From Gnetum montanum (taxonomy: Eukaryota; Streptophyta; Gnetopsida; Gnetales; Gnetaceae): a stretch of DNA of 64,000 bases. Shown piece by piece: positions 11,400 to 22,205 of this stretch (its first letter is position 1; every line of letters begins with the position of its first letter). The notes under the pieces were generated by a model. The model did not search any database. It saw nothing but the letters and a program-made list of their open reading frames with translations, and was not told where the DNA came from. Made by a program: the position numbers and the translations under genes. The stretch spans positions 66,703-130,702 of the forward strand of contig MNCI01022534.1 of the NCBI GenBank assembly GCA_015680685.1. The letters are read 5' to 3'.

Positions 11400-13078
11400 A
11401 AATCAAGAGTTTTAAGGCTTCCACACTAGGCTCAATGTGGAAATAGACACCCTTAGCATGGAAACCAAGGAAAATAGGTTTTGAAATGCTCAAAGGTCCA
11501 AAATTTAGGTTCTAGGATCTTTCCAAGATAGCACAAGGTAAGATCCATCAAAATTGGATACTTTGGAGGTTTCTAAAGGTCAAAAAGTAGGTTCTTGAGC
11601 CTTCCCCCCTTATTTCCATGCTGGCCAACCTAGAAGAATGGAGGATCAATGTGGAAACCAAAACCTTAGCTAAAACAGGGTCAAACGAGGTCAAATAGGT
11701 AGTCATAACATAGATCTATGAGATGTGCATCACTTAGCTTCATTTTATGGTAGTTTGAAGAAGTTTTGGGTGTCAAAATGTGTTGAAATGGCTTCCCCCC
11801 TTTTTTCCATGTTGAGCATAGTATCCTCAACATGAAATGATGGGGGACACTTGTTTTGTAGATTCAATATGATTCAAGAGCATATTAAGAAGGTTCCTAG
11901 GCCTCTAGTGCTATAGATCATGATTCTAAAAGTTTCTAGATTATTTTGAGCATATTTGAAGGCTATTTAAGGGCATCCAAGGTCTTCCTCCCTTATTTCC
12001 ACGTTGGGGAAGTTACTCCAGTGTGGAAGATTAGAGTGAATGGGTATTGAAGATCAAGAAGAGGTCAAACGAGCAAAATCTCAAGCCTATGAGGTCCTAG
12101 ACTTCTCTATCATAGATCGTTGGCTTCCATGAGTGTAATCTTTCCACAAGAAGTGGAAAAGCCACTTTCCTCCTCTACTTTCATGATGCCCAGCATGGAA
12201 GGGGCCTCCTCTAGTGTGGATGAACCAAAAATCCTATATTGAGGCAAATTTGAGTCATAATTGACGATGCATGTTAACTTTTGAAGTTAATAGGGTAGAG
12301 GGCTATGTATCCATGTCAAAATTTGATATTTTTGAGTACTCCCAAGTGATTTTTAAGCTTTCCCAAAAGGGGTCTCAACATGGAAGACTAGGGAAAATCA
12401 TCTTTTGGCCATCTAGGGTTAATTTTCTAATGTTTGAAGGCTTCAATATCTACTAACAAGGTTCTAGAGTGCATGTAAAGTATTTTATTGTTTTTTTTGA
12501 GTTGTTTAGGAGTTCTAAATTATTTGCCCCTCATTTTCCATGCTACCCAAAATGGAGGTAGGAATCCCCAATGTGGAAAAGCCTTAAATCTCATATTTAG
12601 ACTAGTTTTTGCCTTAATTGATCATGCATGTATGCTTCTAGGTTTGCTGGGGTTGAGGACTAGGGATTGAGCCCAAGTTTGGCTATTTTAGAGGTTTTCT
12701 AGATGGTTTTTAAGCTTTTCCTTATTTTTCCACACTAGGGATAGTATTCCTAGCATGGAAGGCTAGGAGGAAATAACATTTTATTTATTTTCATAATTTC
12801 TAGTCATGCATGTATGTGTTTGAGGTTGCTAGCATCGATTACCAGTACCTAGTGTCAAGATTTGGTTGTTTCAAAGGATGGTGAGTGATTTTTGATGTTT
12901 TTCCTTTTTTCCACATTAGGGCTTCGATTCTCAACATGAAGAGTTGGGAAAATGGTTTTTGAATATTTTTGGTTGATAGGCCTAAGGATCTTAGGATGTG
13001 CAAATAAGGTTCTAGGACACACACAAGGATTTCTGGTGTTCGTTCAAGGTCTTTGGAGGCTATTTTGAAGTCCTCCCA

Positions 13079-13123
<45 letters not shown>

Positions 13124-14700
13124 CCCTCCCCCCCCCCCCCCGGCTCCCCCCTTCTTCCATGCTATGAAACATGGAAGAAGTGATTCCTAGTTTGGGAAAA
13201 CTAGGAAACCCTACTTTTTGCCATTTTCCATCATTTCTAGCTAGGCATGTAGTCTTCTAAGGTACCTAGTGTTGATTGCTAACATCCAATGTTAAAATAT
13301 GGTCATTCCAATGGTTATTATGTAATTTTTTATCTTCCTCCCTTTTTTCCATGATGGAGCTTCCATTTGTGGTGTGGAAGATTATGGAGAAGGGTATTTT
13401 TGGCTAATTTTGATCAATTTTGGTTTTGCATGAGTGTCTACAGGGTTGCTGGCATTGGCTATCGATGTCTAAGGTAAAAATCTAATTGTTTTGAAGGATA
13501 TAAGAATGATTTTAGGATTCCCACCTTTCATCCAAATTAAGGGTGGATTGCTTAGCATGGATAGTATCCCCTTTAGGATGGAGAACCCAAGGGAAGAAAG
13601 TCTAAATTGTTTTAGGTGACTTCCAAAATTTTGGTGGCTTTTGGTAGGATTAGGTTGCTTCTAGAAGTCAAAATGCATGCAAACTTCATTAGTTTTGGAT
13701 TCCCCTTTATATCCATGCTAGAAATAGAATTCTTAACATGGAAAAAGTTCTCTTCAACATTAAATAACCTTAGGAGGTTAATTTATTTTTTGATTTTTGA
13801 CATTCTATTGTCATTTTAAAAGGCTATGAAGGTTCTACTATTAGGAATAAGGCACTTTGAGGTTGTTTCTTGTTCCTAGATCCCCTACTAACTCTTCTAG
13901 CTTCATCCCCCTAATTTAAAATGTTGGGTAGTGTAGAGGAGGTCTCCCTCAGCATGGAAGAACTAAGAAAGCTAAATCTAGGCCAATTCATTAGTCACTC
14001 AACCATGCATGTTAGTCTACGGGGTTGTTGGTGTCGACAGCCAATATTGGGTGTCAAGATCCAATAGTTTGGAGGTTTCTAGATGCTTCATGTAGCATCA
14101 TCCCTTTCTTCCATGCTAGGAATTATGGTCCCAACATGGATGGGAGGGGGATGATAATCTTGGGCCATCTTTGACTATCTTTCAGGTCTTTGGAAGCTTT
14201 ACAGGATTCTGACAAGGTCTAGGGGTTGTTGGGCTTTGAGAAATGGTTACTAGGTAGTTGATTTAGGTAATTTTTGGCTTTTTCACATACATACATGCTA
14301 AGAATAATATGTTCAATGTGGATGAAGCCTCTCCTAGCATGGAAACACCAAATCCTAAGGTTTCAACTAGTTTTGACTAGGTTTGGTGCAGTTTTAAGGC
14401 TACCTAAGATGCTTGGAGGGGTTCTAGGTCATGTGGGGTCCACTTTGGGGTCAAACATAGGCTAGATGAGTGTTGGGGGATAATAATGGACATTAACCCT
14501 TCTTTGTTCCACACTAGGTAGCATTTCCCTAGTGTCAAAACCTAGGTTGTCCAAATTTATTGATCCATCCCTTTTAGGAGCCTAAGGTTGGAAAAGACAA
14601 ATCTTGATTACTAAAATTGGAAAAATAGTAATATTTTAATGCTTTTACAAAGTGGAAAACATGTATCCATGGTAGGCATGATATCCCTAGCATGGATGCA
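11400..14700. repeat. Degenerate ~185-bp tandem array with hairpin core, copy 2
   Basis: Hairpin cores occur near 11420, 11615, 11800, 11994, 12178, 12363, 12535, 12727, 12908, 13156, 13347, 13527, 13710, 13900, 14110, 14290, 14505 and 14660. Most steps are 180-195 bases; the 248-base step spans an inserted TC/C tract. Good examples are TTCCACACTAGG/CCTAGCATGGAA at about 12727-12760 and TTCCATGCTAGG/CCCAACATGGAT near 14110. About eighteen units can be counted by eye. Confidence 0.72.
13082..13143. repeat. (TC)n microsatellite followed by C run
   Basis: About 19 TC dinucleotides (13082-13120), then a C tract broken once by T. It is inserted inside one ~185-bp unit. Confidence 0.95.
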
Positions 14701-14959
14701 TAAGAGTTTAAGGTTTGGTTATAGTATAGATGCTTAAAAAAATAAAAACCTAGTGTTGGTGCAATTTTTTTACTAAAATTGAAGGTTTATGATGGGGTTC
14801 ACAATCCAAAAATTTTGAAATTTGAAAATTGAAGCTATTTCCCATCAATCTCAGCATTGAAGAAATTTCCTCCCCTTTACAGTTTAGTGCACTTGAGGTT
14901 ATAGTGCATTGAATTAGCATCTTTGAAATGCAAATCTTTGAAATTTATTTACATTGAAT

Positions 14960-15490
14960 AAACACCTTAGAGCTTTTTACAGAGGCTAATTTCACCTTCA
15001 ACTAGATGTTTTTTTTCCTCAAATTTGCTAAGTAATCCCAATTGGTCATAACGCAAGGTTGTAATAATGTTTTCTTATGGAATTCCTTAAGATAATTTAG
15101 ATAAACATGTTAGAGATTTTTACAGAGGCTAATTTCACCTTTGACTAGATGTTTTTTCCAAATTTGCTAAGAAATTCCAATTGGTCATAACACAAGCTTG
15201 TAATAATTTTTTTTTTTTTTTTTTTGTAGAATTTCTTAAGATAATTTAGATAAACACTTTAGAGCCTTTTACAAAGGTGAATTTCACCTTAGACTAGATG
15301 TTTTCTCCAAATTTGCTAAGCAATTTCAATTGGTCATAACACAAGGTTGTAATAATATTTTCTTGTGGAATTCCTTAAGCTACTTTAGACAAACACCTTA
15401 GATCTTTTTACGTAGGTTAATTTCATCCTCAACTAGGATGTTTTTTTTTTTCAAATTTCTTAAGAAATTCTAATTGGTCATAATGTTTTT
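14960..15490. repeat. ~140-bp tandem repeat, about 3.7 units
   Basis: Units start at TTTTAC near 14975, 15118, 15267 and 15406, giving steps of 143, 149 and 139 bases. The second unit holds a 19-base T run (15207-15225). Shared phrases are AATTTCACC, ACTAGATGTTTT, CAAATTTGCTAAG, AATTGGTCATAAC and AGATAATTTAGATAAACA. No coding capacity is seen. Confidence 0.9.
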
Positions 15491-15561
15491 GCTTTGGCCA
15501 TGTAGAATTTACTTGAAGCCCATCGTCATCATTGTGAAGTTGGTGGGCATTTTATGCTACA

Positions 15562-15888
15562 TTGGTCATCCCAAGACCAATACCCCTCTTCTTGATATGC
15601 CTTTGGGAAAGCTATCACTATGGTTCCTGGGGGATATTAACTAATCAGTATGAGGGAGGACCATCTCCTCCATCATTTGGAGGATGGTCTTCCACATCTA
15701 CCCCTAGAAGTCATGGACCTAGAATCCCCATAGGTTTGATACATTTTATGTTTTCTATTTTTAGTTTTAATCAAGGTTTTGGCTATTGGTTGCTAATTGG
15801 CTATGTATGTCAAGCATTAGGAGACATTGGCAGCCCCAGTGGTGAGTGTGGGAATGATCCATCACTTCCTCCTCTAGATTCCTCTTAG
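15562..15888 (+). CDS. Unrecognised 108-codon open frame
   Basis: Starts at MVIPRPIPLFL and ends in SGECGNDPSLPPLDSS, rich in Gly, Ser and Pro. I recognise no family. It lies in repeat spacer next to the 140-bp array, on the strand opposite to the inferred sense of family F, with no supporting neighbour. It may be a chance frame; it is listed because it is longer and less biased than its surroundings. Confidence 0.15.
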   Translation: MVIPRPIPLFLICLWESYHYGSWGILTNQYEGGPSPPSFGGWSSTSTPRSHGPRIPIGLIHFMFSIFSFNQGFGYWLLIGYVCQALGDIGSPSGECGNDPSLPPLDSS

Positions 15889-16194
15889 TAGGCTTCATTA
15901 GCATAGTTTTTTTTGGCTATTTGTCTTCATTTTCATGTTGATGGCTATGATTAGCCAAGACAATGTTATAGATAATAATTATTTTTTGACATTTTTGCCA
16001 CATAGTGTGGCCATGGCTATGTATGTTATAAACATTTTAACTTTAAATTTAAATTTTGGTTTTATTTTTGGCAATATGTATATAGTAAATGTTATGAACA
16101 TTGAGAATGGATATGTTGATATTTTGGTTATAAGATTAAATAAATAATCAATGTGATAATAGGATAAACAAAAAGAAGTATAATAATAAACAAG

Positions 16195-16390
16195 CTAGTT
16201 GGTAGTTTTAGGCCATGTTATGTGATTGTGGCTACATTGCTAGTTTACGACCATGCTAGTTCATGTTGCCAGCTTAAAGTCTTAGCAAACTATGATGCTA
16301 GTTTACAGTCTTAGTAGACTGTGTTGTGTGATTATCATTACTAGTTTAATGCCATGGTGGGCCATGATGCTAGTTTAAGTTCTTACAGAA
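16195..16390. repeat. ~33-bp minisatellite, copy 3
   Basis: Six or so units around GATGCTAGTTTACAGTCTTA followed by GTAGACTGTG or GGGCCATGAT. Same motif and strand as 1490-1580, 10993-11065 and 62190-62500. Confidence 0.7.
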
Positions 16391-16639
16391 TTGGTGATGA
16401 AAAAGAAATATATATTTATAAGGATATTTGATGTTTATAATATGAGTGAAAGTAAAGAAATGCTATAATAAATAAGTAAAAATGCAAATGAACTTAGGCT
16501 ACATGCATGAAAGACTATAATAAATTGAAAAGAAAGGTTAGGCTATATGGCTATTGGTATATTTGGTTATAAGGGTATAGGATGGAGAAGGTTAAGGTGA
16601 CCTTGTTATCATTTGTAGTGATGATAATAAATGATTCTT

Positions 16640-16985
16640 TTGGAGGTTTCCAATCATTATTAATGTTAAATGCTAAAAAAATTTAAGGACTATCATTAGC
16701 ATTCAATGGGTCCTTACAGACTTGCATTGACTAATTTTGTTGTTGAACTAGATTGGAAGCATCTAAGGCTAGCTCCTATAGGTCATCCTTCAGTGCGAGG
16801 AAGAATTCTGTGTCATGAAAAAGTAGTTGGTGATAGTGGTAGAAGCAGTCTAACTTGAAGTACTTCGGTAGTTGAAGGTCATCTTTCATTTCTCAAGTGG
16901 GTTCTTTGGCTATTTCACATAATTGCTCATGTTTTAGGAACATTATTTTCATGTAATAATGACTAATAGATTTTGGCATAGGAAT
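16640..16985 (-). pseudogene. Family F gag fragment
   Basis: Minus-strand reading gives LPKYFKLDCFYHYHQLLFHD, FFLALKDDL and MQVCKDPLNANDSP. These align residue for residue with the plus-strand gag pseudogene at 57140-57350 (KYFKLDQFWHYHQLSSYDID, FYLALKDDLQ, VYKDMLNVNNSP). It is only the C-terminal part and has in-frame stops. In sense order it follows the LTR-like block 16975-18323 by a few bases, so the N-terminal ~600 codons of gag are missing. Confidence 0.6.
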
Positions 16986-18323
16986 TGGATAGGGGTCCTC
17001 CTTCTAGCCAAGAAAACTATTGTGACTAGAAAATTCAATCACTGAAATGAAGATTAACAAATCCATTGCACAGAAATCCTCAACCTTAGATCTCCAAGGC
17101 CTCCATGAAAAATGTAGGATTCAAGATGCCCTAGATGGTCTAGAAGATCGACCAAAGACTTGGAGGCTTTGCAAAATAGTGTAATGAAATGAAATGCAAA
17201 AATTGACAATAGATCTAAATAATGCATAGAAATAAACAAATATATCTTACAAAAAAAACCCAAAACTTAAAATTTTATTAAAAAAATAAAAGAATAAGTT
17301 AGAGAAATATGTATACATGGTGTCTGAATGGGCAACAACAGGGTTCACTTGGATGGGGGTTCAAGGTTTGTTGAAGTTGCTATAGTCAACTGCACGATCT
17401 AAGTGTCCTACCACTCATGATGTTATCAAACCTCTAGTGTTGCAATCTTAGATCTACAATGTTGGCTATGGTAGAGGTTAAGAAGTGTGAAGAATCCAAG
17501 CTGCCCAAGTGCTCTTTATAGGTTAGGCCATGAATGATGCTACAAAATGGCTATGATTTGGCTACCAAATTGTAATAAATTTCTACCTTAAGGTATGATG
17601 GATATCCAAATTTGGAGGCTACTATATATGGTAAGTGCCTTTCCCCCATGGCTATTCTATTTACTATAAATAGTAACAAGGGCACACCTTCCATGCTGGA
17701 GATGAGTCTTATATGTTGAGCTCTTCAACATGCTTGCTAAAGTGGTTAGTTAATGTTTAAGTGCATGAAGTGTTGAAATCTAGCTATTGTGGGTGGCTTC
17801 CACATTGGGCGGATGTAATTTCCATGCTAAAGGTGGAGCCTCCACATTAGGGGAAAACTTTCACACTAAGGTGGAGGGTTTCCAAGCTAGGTATGTAGTC
17901 TCCATGTTGGAGGTAAATTTTTCAAGCTAAGGGGAAACCCTCCACCTCTCCACAGTAGGGGTAGGTGAGATCTACCCCCTTGCAATTTTTTCCAACGTAG
18001 AAAAATGTATACTCCCTATAAAACCCATCAAATTGCCATTTTTGGCATTCCAAAAGGTAAGTTCGACCCAACACCCCCACCCCCCCCCCCCCCCCCCCCC
18101 GAAGCCCAAATATAGACACTAGATGACTTTTTTCACTTGGGGATTAAGGCTTTGACCATTTATGAGGTATTTTTCAAACCCAAAAATAAAAAGTATGTGA
18201 AATTTCCCACTGTGAGTTACAATCTTCACATTTACAATGAAGTTTTGCCTTGGGTTTCATGGGGTGAAAGCTACATCATGAAAATTGACTATAACATGCA
18301 AATCTTTTTTTTTTGGTGTTTCA
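16975..18323 (-). repeat. Family F LTR-like promoter block, copy 1
   Basis: Matches 57960-59575 in inverted orientation over most of its length. Anchors are TAGATCNACCAAAGACTT, TTTACTATAAATAGTA near 17655, a ~22-bp repeat cluster (17770-17960) and the block encoding YNLHIYNEVLPWVSWGE (18200-18270). On the minus strand CCTATAAAG (about 17515-17525) is a candidate TATA box, conserved as CCTATAAAAT at 58750. Position and promoter make an LTR the best reading. Its terminal ends and a PBS were not found, and 18080-18100 is a 21-base C run. Element E joins at about 18323. Confidence 0.5.
17770..17960. repeat. ~22-bp tandem repeats
   Basis: Short units such as TTCCATGCTAAAGGTGGAGC, TCCACATTAGGGGAAAAC and TTTCACACTAAGGTGGAGGG. 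The same cluster occurs in inverted orientation at 58390-58500. Confidence 0.6.
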
Positions 18324-18774
18324 TGGGTATTTTTAGTCTAGATGTGTTTAGGATTACCATTGATACTATGCATAATATATACACTAGTGGTATATAATGC
18401 CCATAGGACACAATGAGTTTTGTGATGTCATTTGACAGTTGTTGATAATTGTACTTTGATGTATTTCTAGACAGTTTGGTATATAACAGTTTGTGGATGG
18501 TTATGGAAAGATGGTGTGTTTTCCCTGTTATCTCTATGTGCTCTATTTTTCTTATATCTCAATTCACGTGCCATTTCCTCCACGCTTATCCTAATTCTTG
18601 GTTATTATAGGAATTTATATGTCTTAATGCTTTTTCTTAGTATATTTTTTATATGATTACTTTCAATGCTATGCTTTGTCCTTTTTGGTTATGTCCAAAA
18701 AGGGGAAGATATTATTATTAGGATAAGGCTAATACATTTTCTTAAGTTTTGGATATTACCAAAAAGGGGGAGAT
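18324..18774 (+). mobile_element. Truncated upstream copy of the element E 3' interior
   Basis: Aligns with 22580-23031, the 3' end of the E interior, including GGGTATTT, ATTACCATTGATACTATGCA and the polypurine tract AAAAAGGGGGAGAT (18761-18774), and abuts LTR1 of E exactly as 22580-23031 abuts LTR2. It is therefore interior sequence of the same element lying outside LTR1. Its 5' edge is a sharp switch to family F sequence. Confidence 0.8.
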
Positions 18775-18944
18775 TGTGGACTTTGGGTTTTTCTATGTCA
18801 AAACATTAAGAGAAATGGAAGAAAAGGTTGCTTGTGTGTATGTGTGATTGTTGTGCTTGTAGGAAAAGAACTTGGATTGAGACTTAGATTGTGCAAGGTT
18901 ATGAATAGGGAATGATGAATTCAAAGGATAAAGGAAGATGAAGA

Positions 18945-19235
18945 AACATGTATCTAAGAAACAATAGACATCTTGGAAGAATTGGAATGAACTTAAGAAA
19001 AGATGTCTTTAAGAAATAGTAGACATCTTTCATTAGGTAGAGACGTCTTCCACCAAGCAAAGATGTCTCTATAGAATGTAGGTCATTTTCAAAAAGACAT
19101 CTTTCTCTAGACAAAGATGTCTTCTAGAATGGAGATTTCAGAAAGACATCATTCCTAGACAAAGACATCTTCCCATAATAGAAGGAAATTTTAGGAAGAC
19201 ATCTCAGGTACAAAGAAGACATCTTCCAGAACTAT
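18945..19235 (+). promoter_or_regulatory. AGACATCT/AGATGTCT array in U3 of LTR1
   Basis: About a dozen copies of AGACATCT and its reverse complement AGATGTCT (some one base off) in under 300 bases, ending ~60 bases before the TATA box. Matching clusters occur at 23195-23490 and, on the other strand, in element D LTRs (29655-29790 and 34735-34870). TGTC cores recall auxin-response elements, but that link is inference. Confidence 0.6.
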
Positions 19236-19293
19236 TAGTGATCATTGGCTAGCTATTGCAAAAGTTCCAAGATGGATTTAGAAACATGAAAAC

Positions 19294-19302
19294 TATATAA
19301 AG
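19294..19302 (+). promoter_or_regulatory. TATA box in element E LTR1
   Basis: TATATAAAG following the octamer array. LTR2 has the weaker ACTATAAGAAG near 23548. Confidence 0.6.
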
Positions 19303-19893
19303 ACTTCATATGCATTGGAGAAAGTGTGAGATTGTGTATATTCATTGAACAATCATTTTGTAATCATTGTATTCTTTGTTGCTTCTCATTGTATTATCAT
19401 TTGACATTGTAAAGTGTGATGTACCTCAAAGTTCAAGGATCAACAAACTAAGTTGCATTCATCCCTTGTAATTGTTGTTCTCTTATTGCCCTATGGGATT
19501 GATGTGCTTCTTGTGGGAAGACATATTTCTTGAGCTTGTCGAGATCTTGTAGGATTGAGTTAGTGTTGCAATACAACACTTTGGTGCATAGCTCAAGATT
19601 GTAAAGGTTATGGAAGCCTAGAAATCACATTCCAAGCCTAACAAGACCTTACAGGATTAAGTGGCTAATGTTGCAACATAGCACTCTAGAGTGGGGCTTG
19701 AAGACTATACAAAATATGTACCCTTTAATCACATTTTCAAAGTAACAAAGTCTAGAGGTGTTCTTATGATCTACCTTGAGTGTGGATTATCCAAGTTGGG
19801 GAATCACATTAAAATTTATGTTTGCTTTGTTTCTTTAAGATTTAATCTGGAAAACTTAATCATCTACCCCTTCTAAGTTCAACAAACCACAAG

Positions 19894-19906
19894 TGATATC
19901 AAAACC
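19894..19906 (+). promoter_or_regulatory. Primer binding site of element E (tRNA-iMet type)
   Basis: TGATATCAAAACC two bases after the LTR. It differs from the copia consensus TGGTATCAGAGCC at three positions, all G-to-A. Confidence 0.75.
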
Positions 19907-19944
19907 TGGTATTCGTTTTTCATCATTAACTTCAAGAGTAAATA

Positions 19945-21740
19945 ATGGAGGGGACATTTTATGCAAAGCCACCCATGTTTGATGGATTTGACCTTTTATA
20001 TTAGAAAGATAGAATGCAAGGATTCTCCAAATCCATGGAATTTGAAGTATGGAAGTTAGTCCTTGAAGGCTACACTCCTTGAAGGCTATTCTTTGCTTGT
20101 CAATAGCTCCACTGACATTATTACACCTCATAAAAAATGGTCACAAGAGGAAAAGGATAAGTTCATGTTTGATTCAAAAGGAAAGAATTGTTTATATTTT
20201 GAATTGAATAAATCTTAATTTAATAGAGTAGGATGTAAAATAGCCAAAGAAATTTGGCAAACATTAGAAGCTACTTATGAGGGAACATCTATAGTTGAGT
20301 AATTAAAATTATTAGTTTTACAAAGTGACTACGATAAAATAAAAATGAGAGATGGTAAGACTATAAAGGATTATTTCTTTAGAGCTAATGATATTGTTGT
20401 AGCGATTAGAGGAATAGGAAAGGATCTTCCCGAAAGCAATATCATCATCAAAATGATTAGGACTCTACAACTAGAATTTAGACCAAACATCATAACCATG
20501 GAAGAAATCAAAGATTTATTAACTCTAAAAATTGAGGAAATTTAAAGTGCTCTCATTGCCTATTAAATGAATCTCATAAGTGAAGGAGCTATTCAAGAAT
20601 GACCCATTGCCTTGAGGATTGCCTCAAAGGAGAAGGACCACAATGATCATGATGAGCGTAATGAAGTTGAGATTACTTTTCTCACTAGGAAGCTACAACA
20701 TCTAATCTCTAGAAGAAATAAATAAATATATTAGCAAAGATTCAATCATTCCAAAGGTAGAGGTAAGAATCTCTTAAATTCTAATTTAGACTTCTCTTTT
20801 GTAGAATGTTAGATGTGTGGTGGAAGAGGTCATGTGACCTTCAAATGTCCTAGTAGCTTCAAGATGCAATTCAAGAATAAATCCATTGAAGAAGTAAATA
20901 AGAACAACCCTTATACAAGTTGGGATGATGGGGAGTAGAGTGAAAAAGAAGTGGAGGAAGATGCAAAAAATTCTTAGCATATCTACATGGCCCTCATTGA
21001 CGGTGATTCATCAAATGATAAACTAAATGGTGATGAGAGGTTTGATTTATTGTGTAAAGAACTTTTAAATTTTCAAAATATTTGCACTAAGTTAAATAAA
21101 CAAGTTAAATCTAAGGAGCATGAAATATCCTTGTTAAATTTAACTATTTTTGATCTTGATAGAAAACTCTTAAACTTAAGGGTTGAGAATGAGAAGCTAA
21201 CCACATCTTTAGAATAGGCCAAAGTGGAAGTTGCGAATGTTAAACTAATAAATGAATGATTGAAAAAAGGAAAGAAGTTTCTTTGAATGATACTAGGATA
21301 AGGAAGAAGTCCACAAGATAAAAGTGGACTTGGATGCTATTTCCAAAAAGAAGATCCTACATAGGCATCATCCCATCTAAAGGAATTACCAAAAAGTAAG
21401 GGTACTACATCAAAAGAAGCTCTTGTCCATCAAAAAACTCCTCAAATATTTGATCATTCTAATTACTTTTTCTACAATAAGAGGGTTAGATATTATTATT
21501 GTAATAAGTTTTGGCATAAACAATGGGAGTGTGACATAAAGTTCTATCATTGGTTTTATCAAAGTGCATCAAGAAAGGGTTTTATGCAAGATCACAAAGA
21601 AGACTGGAAGTCAACTCAAAGGACCAAAGCTAGAAAAAAGGAATGGAGAATTAAATGGCAAAATCAAGGGCATCAGGACACCTTCACTGATAGATTTGTA
21701 AGAGGAAGTCATGCCTTGGACATTAGAGAATTTTGATTGA
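19945..21740 (+). pseudogene. Element E gag pseudogene (copia, SIRE-like)
   Basis: ATG at 19945 begins MEGTFYAKPPMFDGFD, the usual opening of copia gag. A UBN2-type core follows (IWQTLEATYEGTSIVE near 20255 and MRDGKTIKDYFFRAND at 20345). A CCHC knuckle (MCGGRGHVTFKCP, preceded by a stop) is near 20812-20850, a coiled-coil stretch at 20987-21217, and a second knuckle-like CNKFWHKQWEC near 21510. It has many stops and at least one shift (the start frame differs from that at 20345). Two knuckles and the coiled coil fit SIRE/Maximus gag. The product would coat element RNA in virus-like particles. Confidence 0.8.
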
Positions 21741-21894
21741 GAAGAGAATCCTCAAAAGAGGAAATTCATTCTATAGCTCTCTAAACTCTATCACCTTTCA
21801 ATAGCATGATAAGTAGGTAGAGGTAAGTTTTTTTATTCAAGATCTTATTAAGACTATAGACCATTGATAGCCTTCCCAAACCTCATCCTATTTT

Positions 21895-22108
21895 TAATGA
21901 ATGATGTCTTTCAAAAGTGAAAGATGTCTCTCAATAGACATCTTCGAAACAACAATGACATCTCTTTGCATTTTTGATCATCATGGGAAAGTCGTCTTCT
22001 ATAAATAAATATGTCTAATATAACTTCAAAATGCAGGAAAGACATCTTTGTGTCAAAAAAATGTCTTCTTTCTTATTCAAAAGCCCTCATTTTTCATTGC
22101 TATAAAAG
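21895..22108 (+). promoter_or_regulatory. Internal U3-like array with TATA box in element E
   Basis: Octamers ATGTCTTT, AGATGTCT, AGACATCT and GACATCTC cluster at 21905-22080, as in the LTR U3, followed by TATAAAAG at 22101-22108. Two ATGs follow (22156 and 22206). It sits between gag and the second frame, so it looks like an internal promoter. That function is inference. Confidence 0.45.
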
Positions 22109-22205
22109 ACAAAACCCCCATTTTTGTCATATTCCTTTAGATCTACTCCACAGAGATGACTAGGGCTCCACCATTTCAAGTGATTTGTAGTCATTTCTAT
22201 TAGAG

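Larger units (their letters stand above)
10926..16690. repeat. Spacer unit 2 of family F
   Basis: Continues directly from 3745-3896 across the element A insertion. The part 10926-13080 aligns with 1405-3640; the part 13080-16690 has no partner in unit 1. It contains a minisatellite (10993-11065), ~185-bp hairpin repeats (11400-14700), a TC/C microsatellite, ~140-bp repeats (14960-15490) and a second minisatellite block (16195-16390). No pol is present. Confidence 0.65.
18775..19891 (+). repeat. Element E LTR1
   Basis: TGTGGACTTT...AAACCACA, preceded by a polypurine tract and followed by a PBS. Its U3 holds the AGACATCT/AGATGTCT cluster and a TATATAAAG box (19294-19302). Confidence 0.9.

Noticed and set aside
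11000-16000. Array of evenly spaced repeats resembling a CRISPR
   Set aside because: Repeats are ~140-185 bp, degenerate, and in eukaryotic retrotransposon spacer; no short identical repeats with unique spacers or cas genes.
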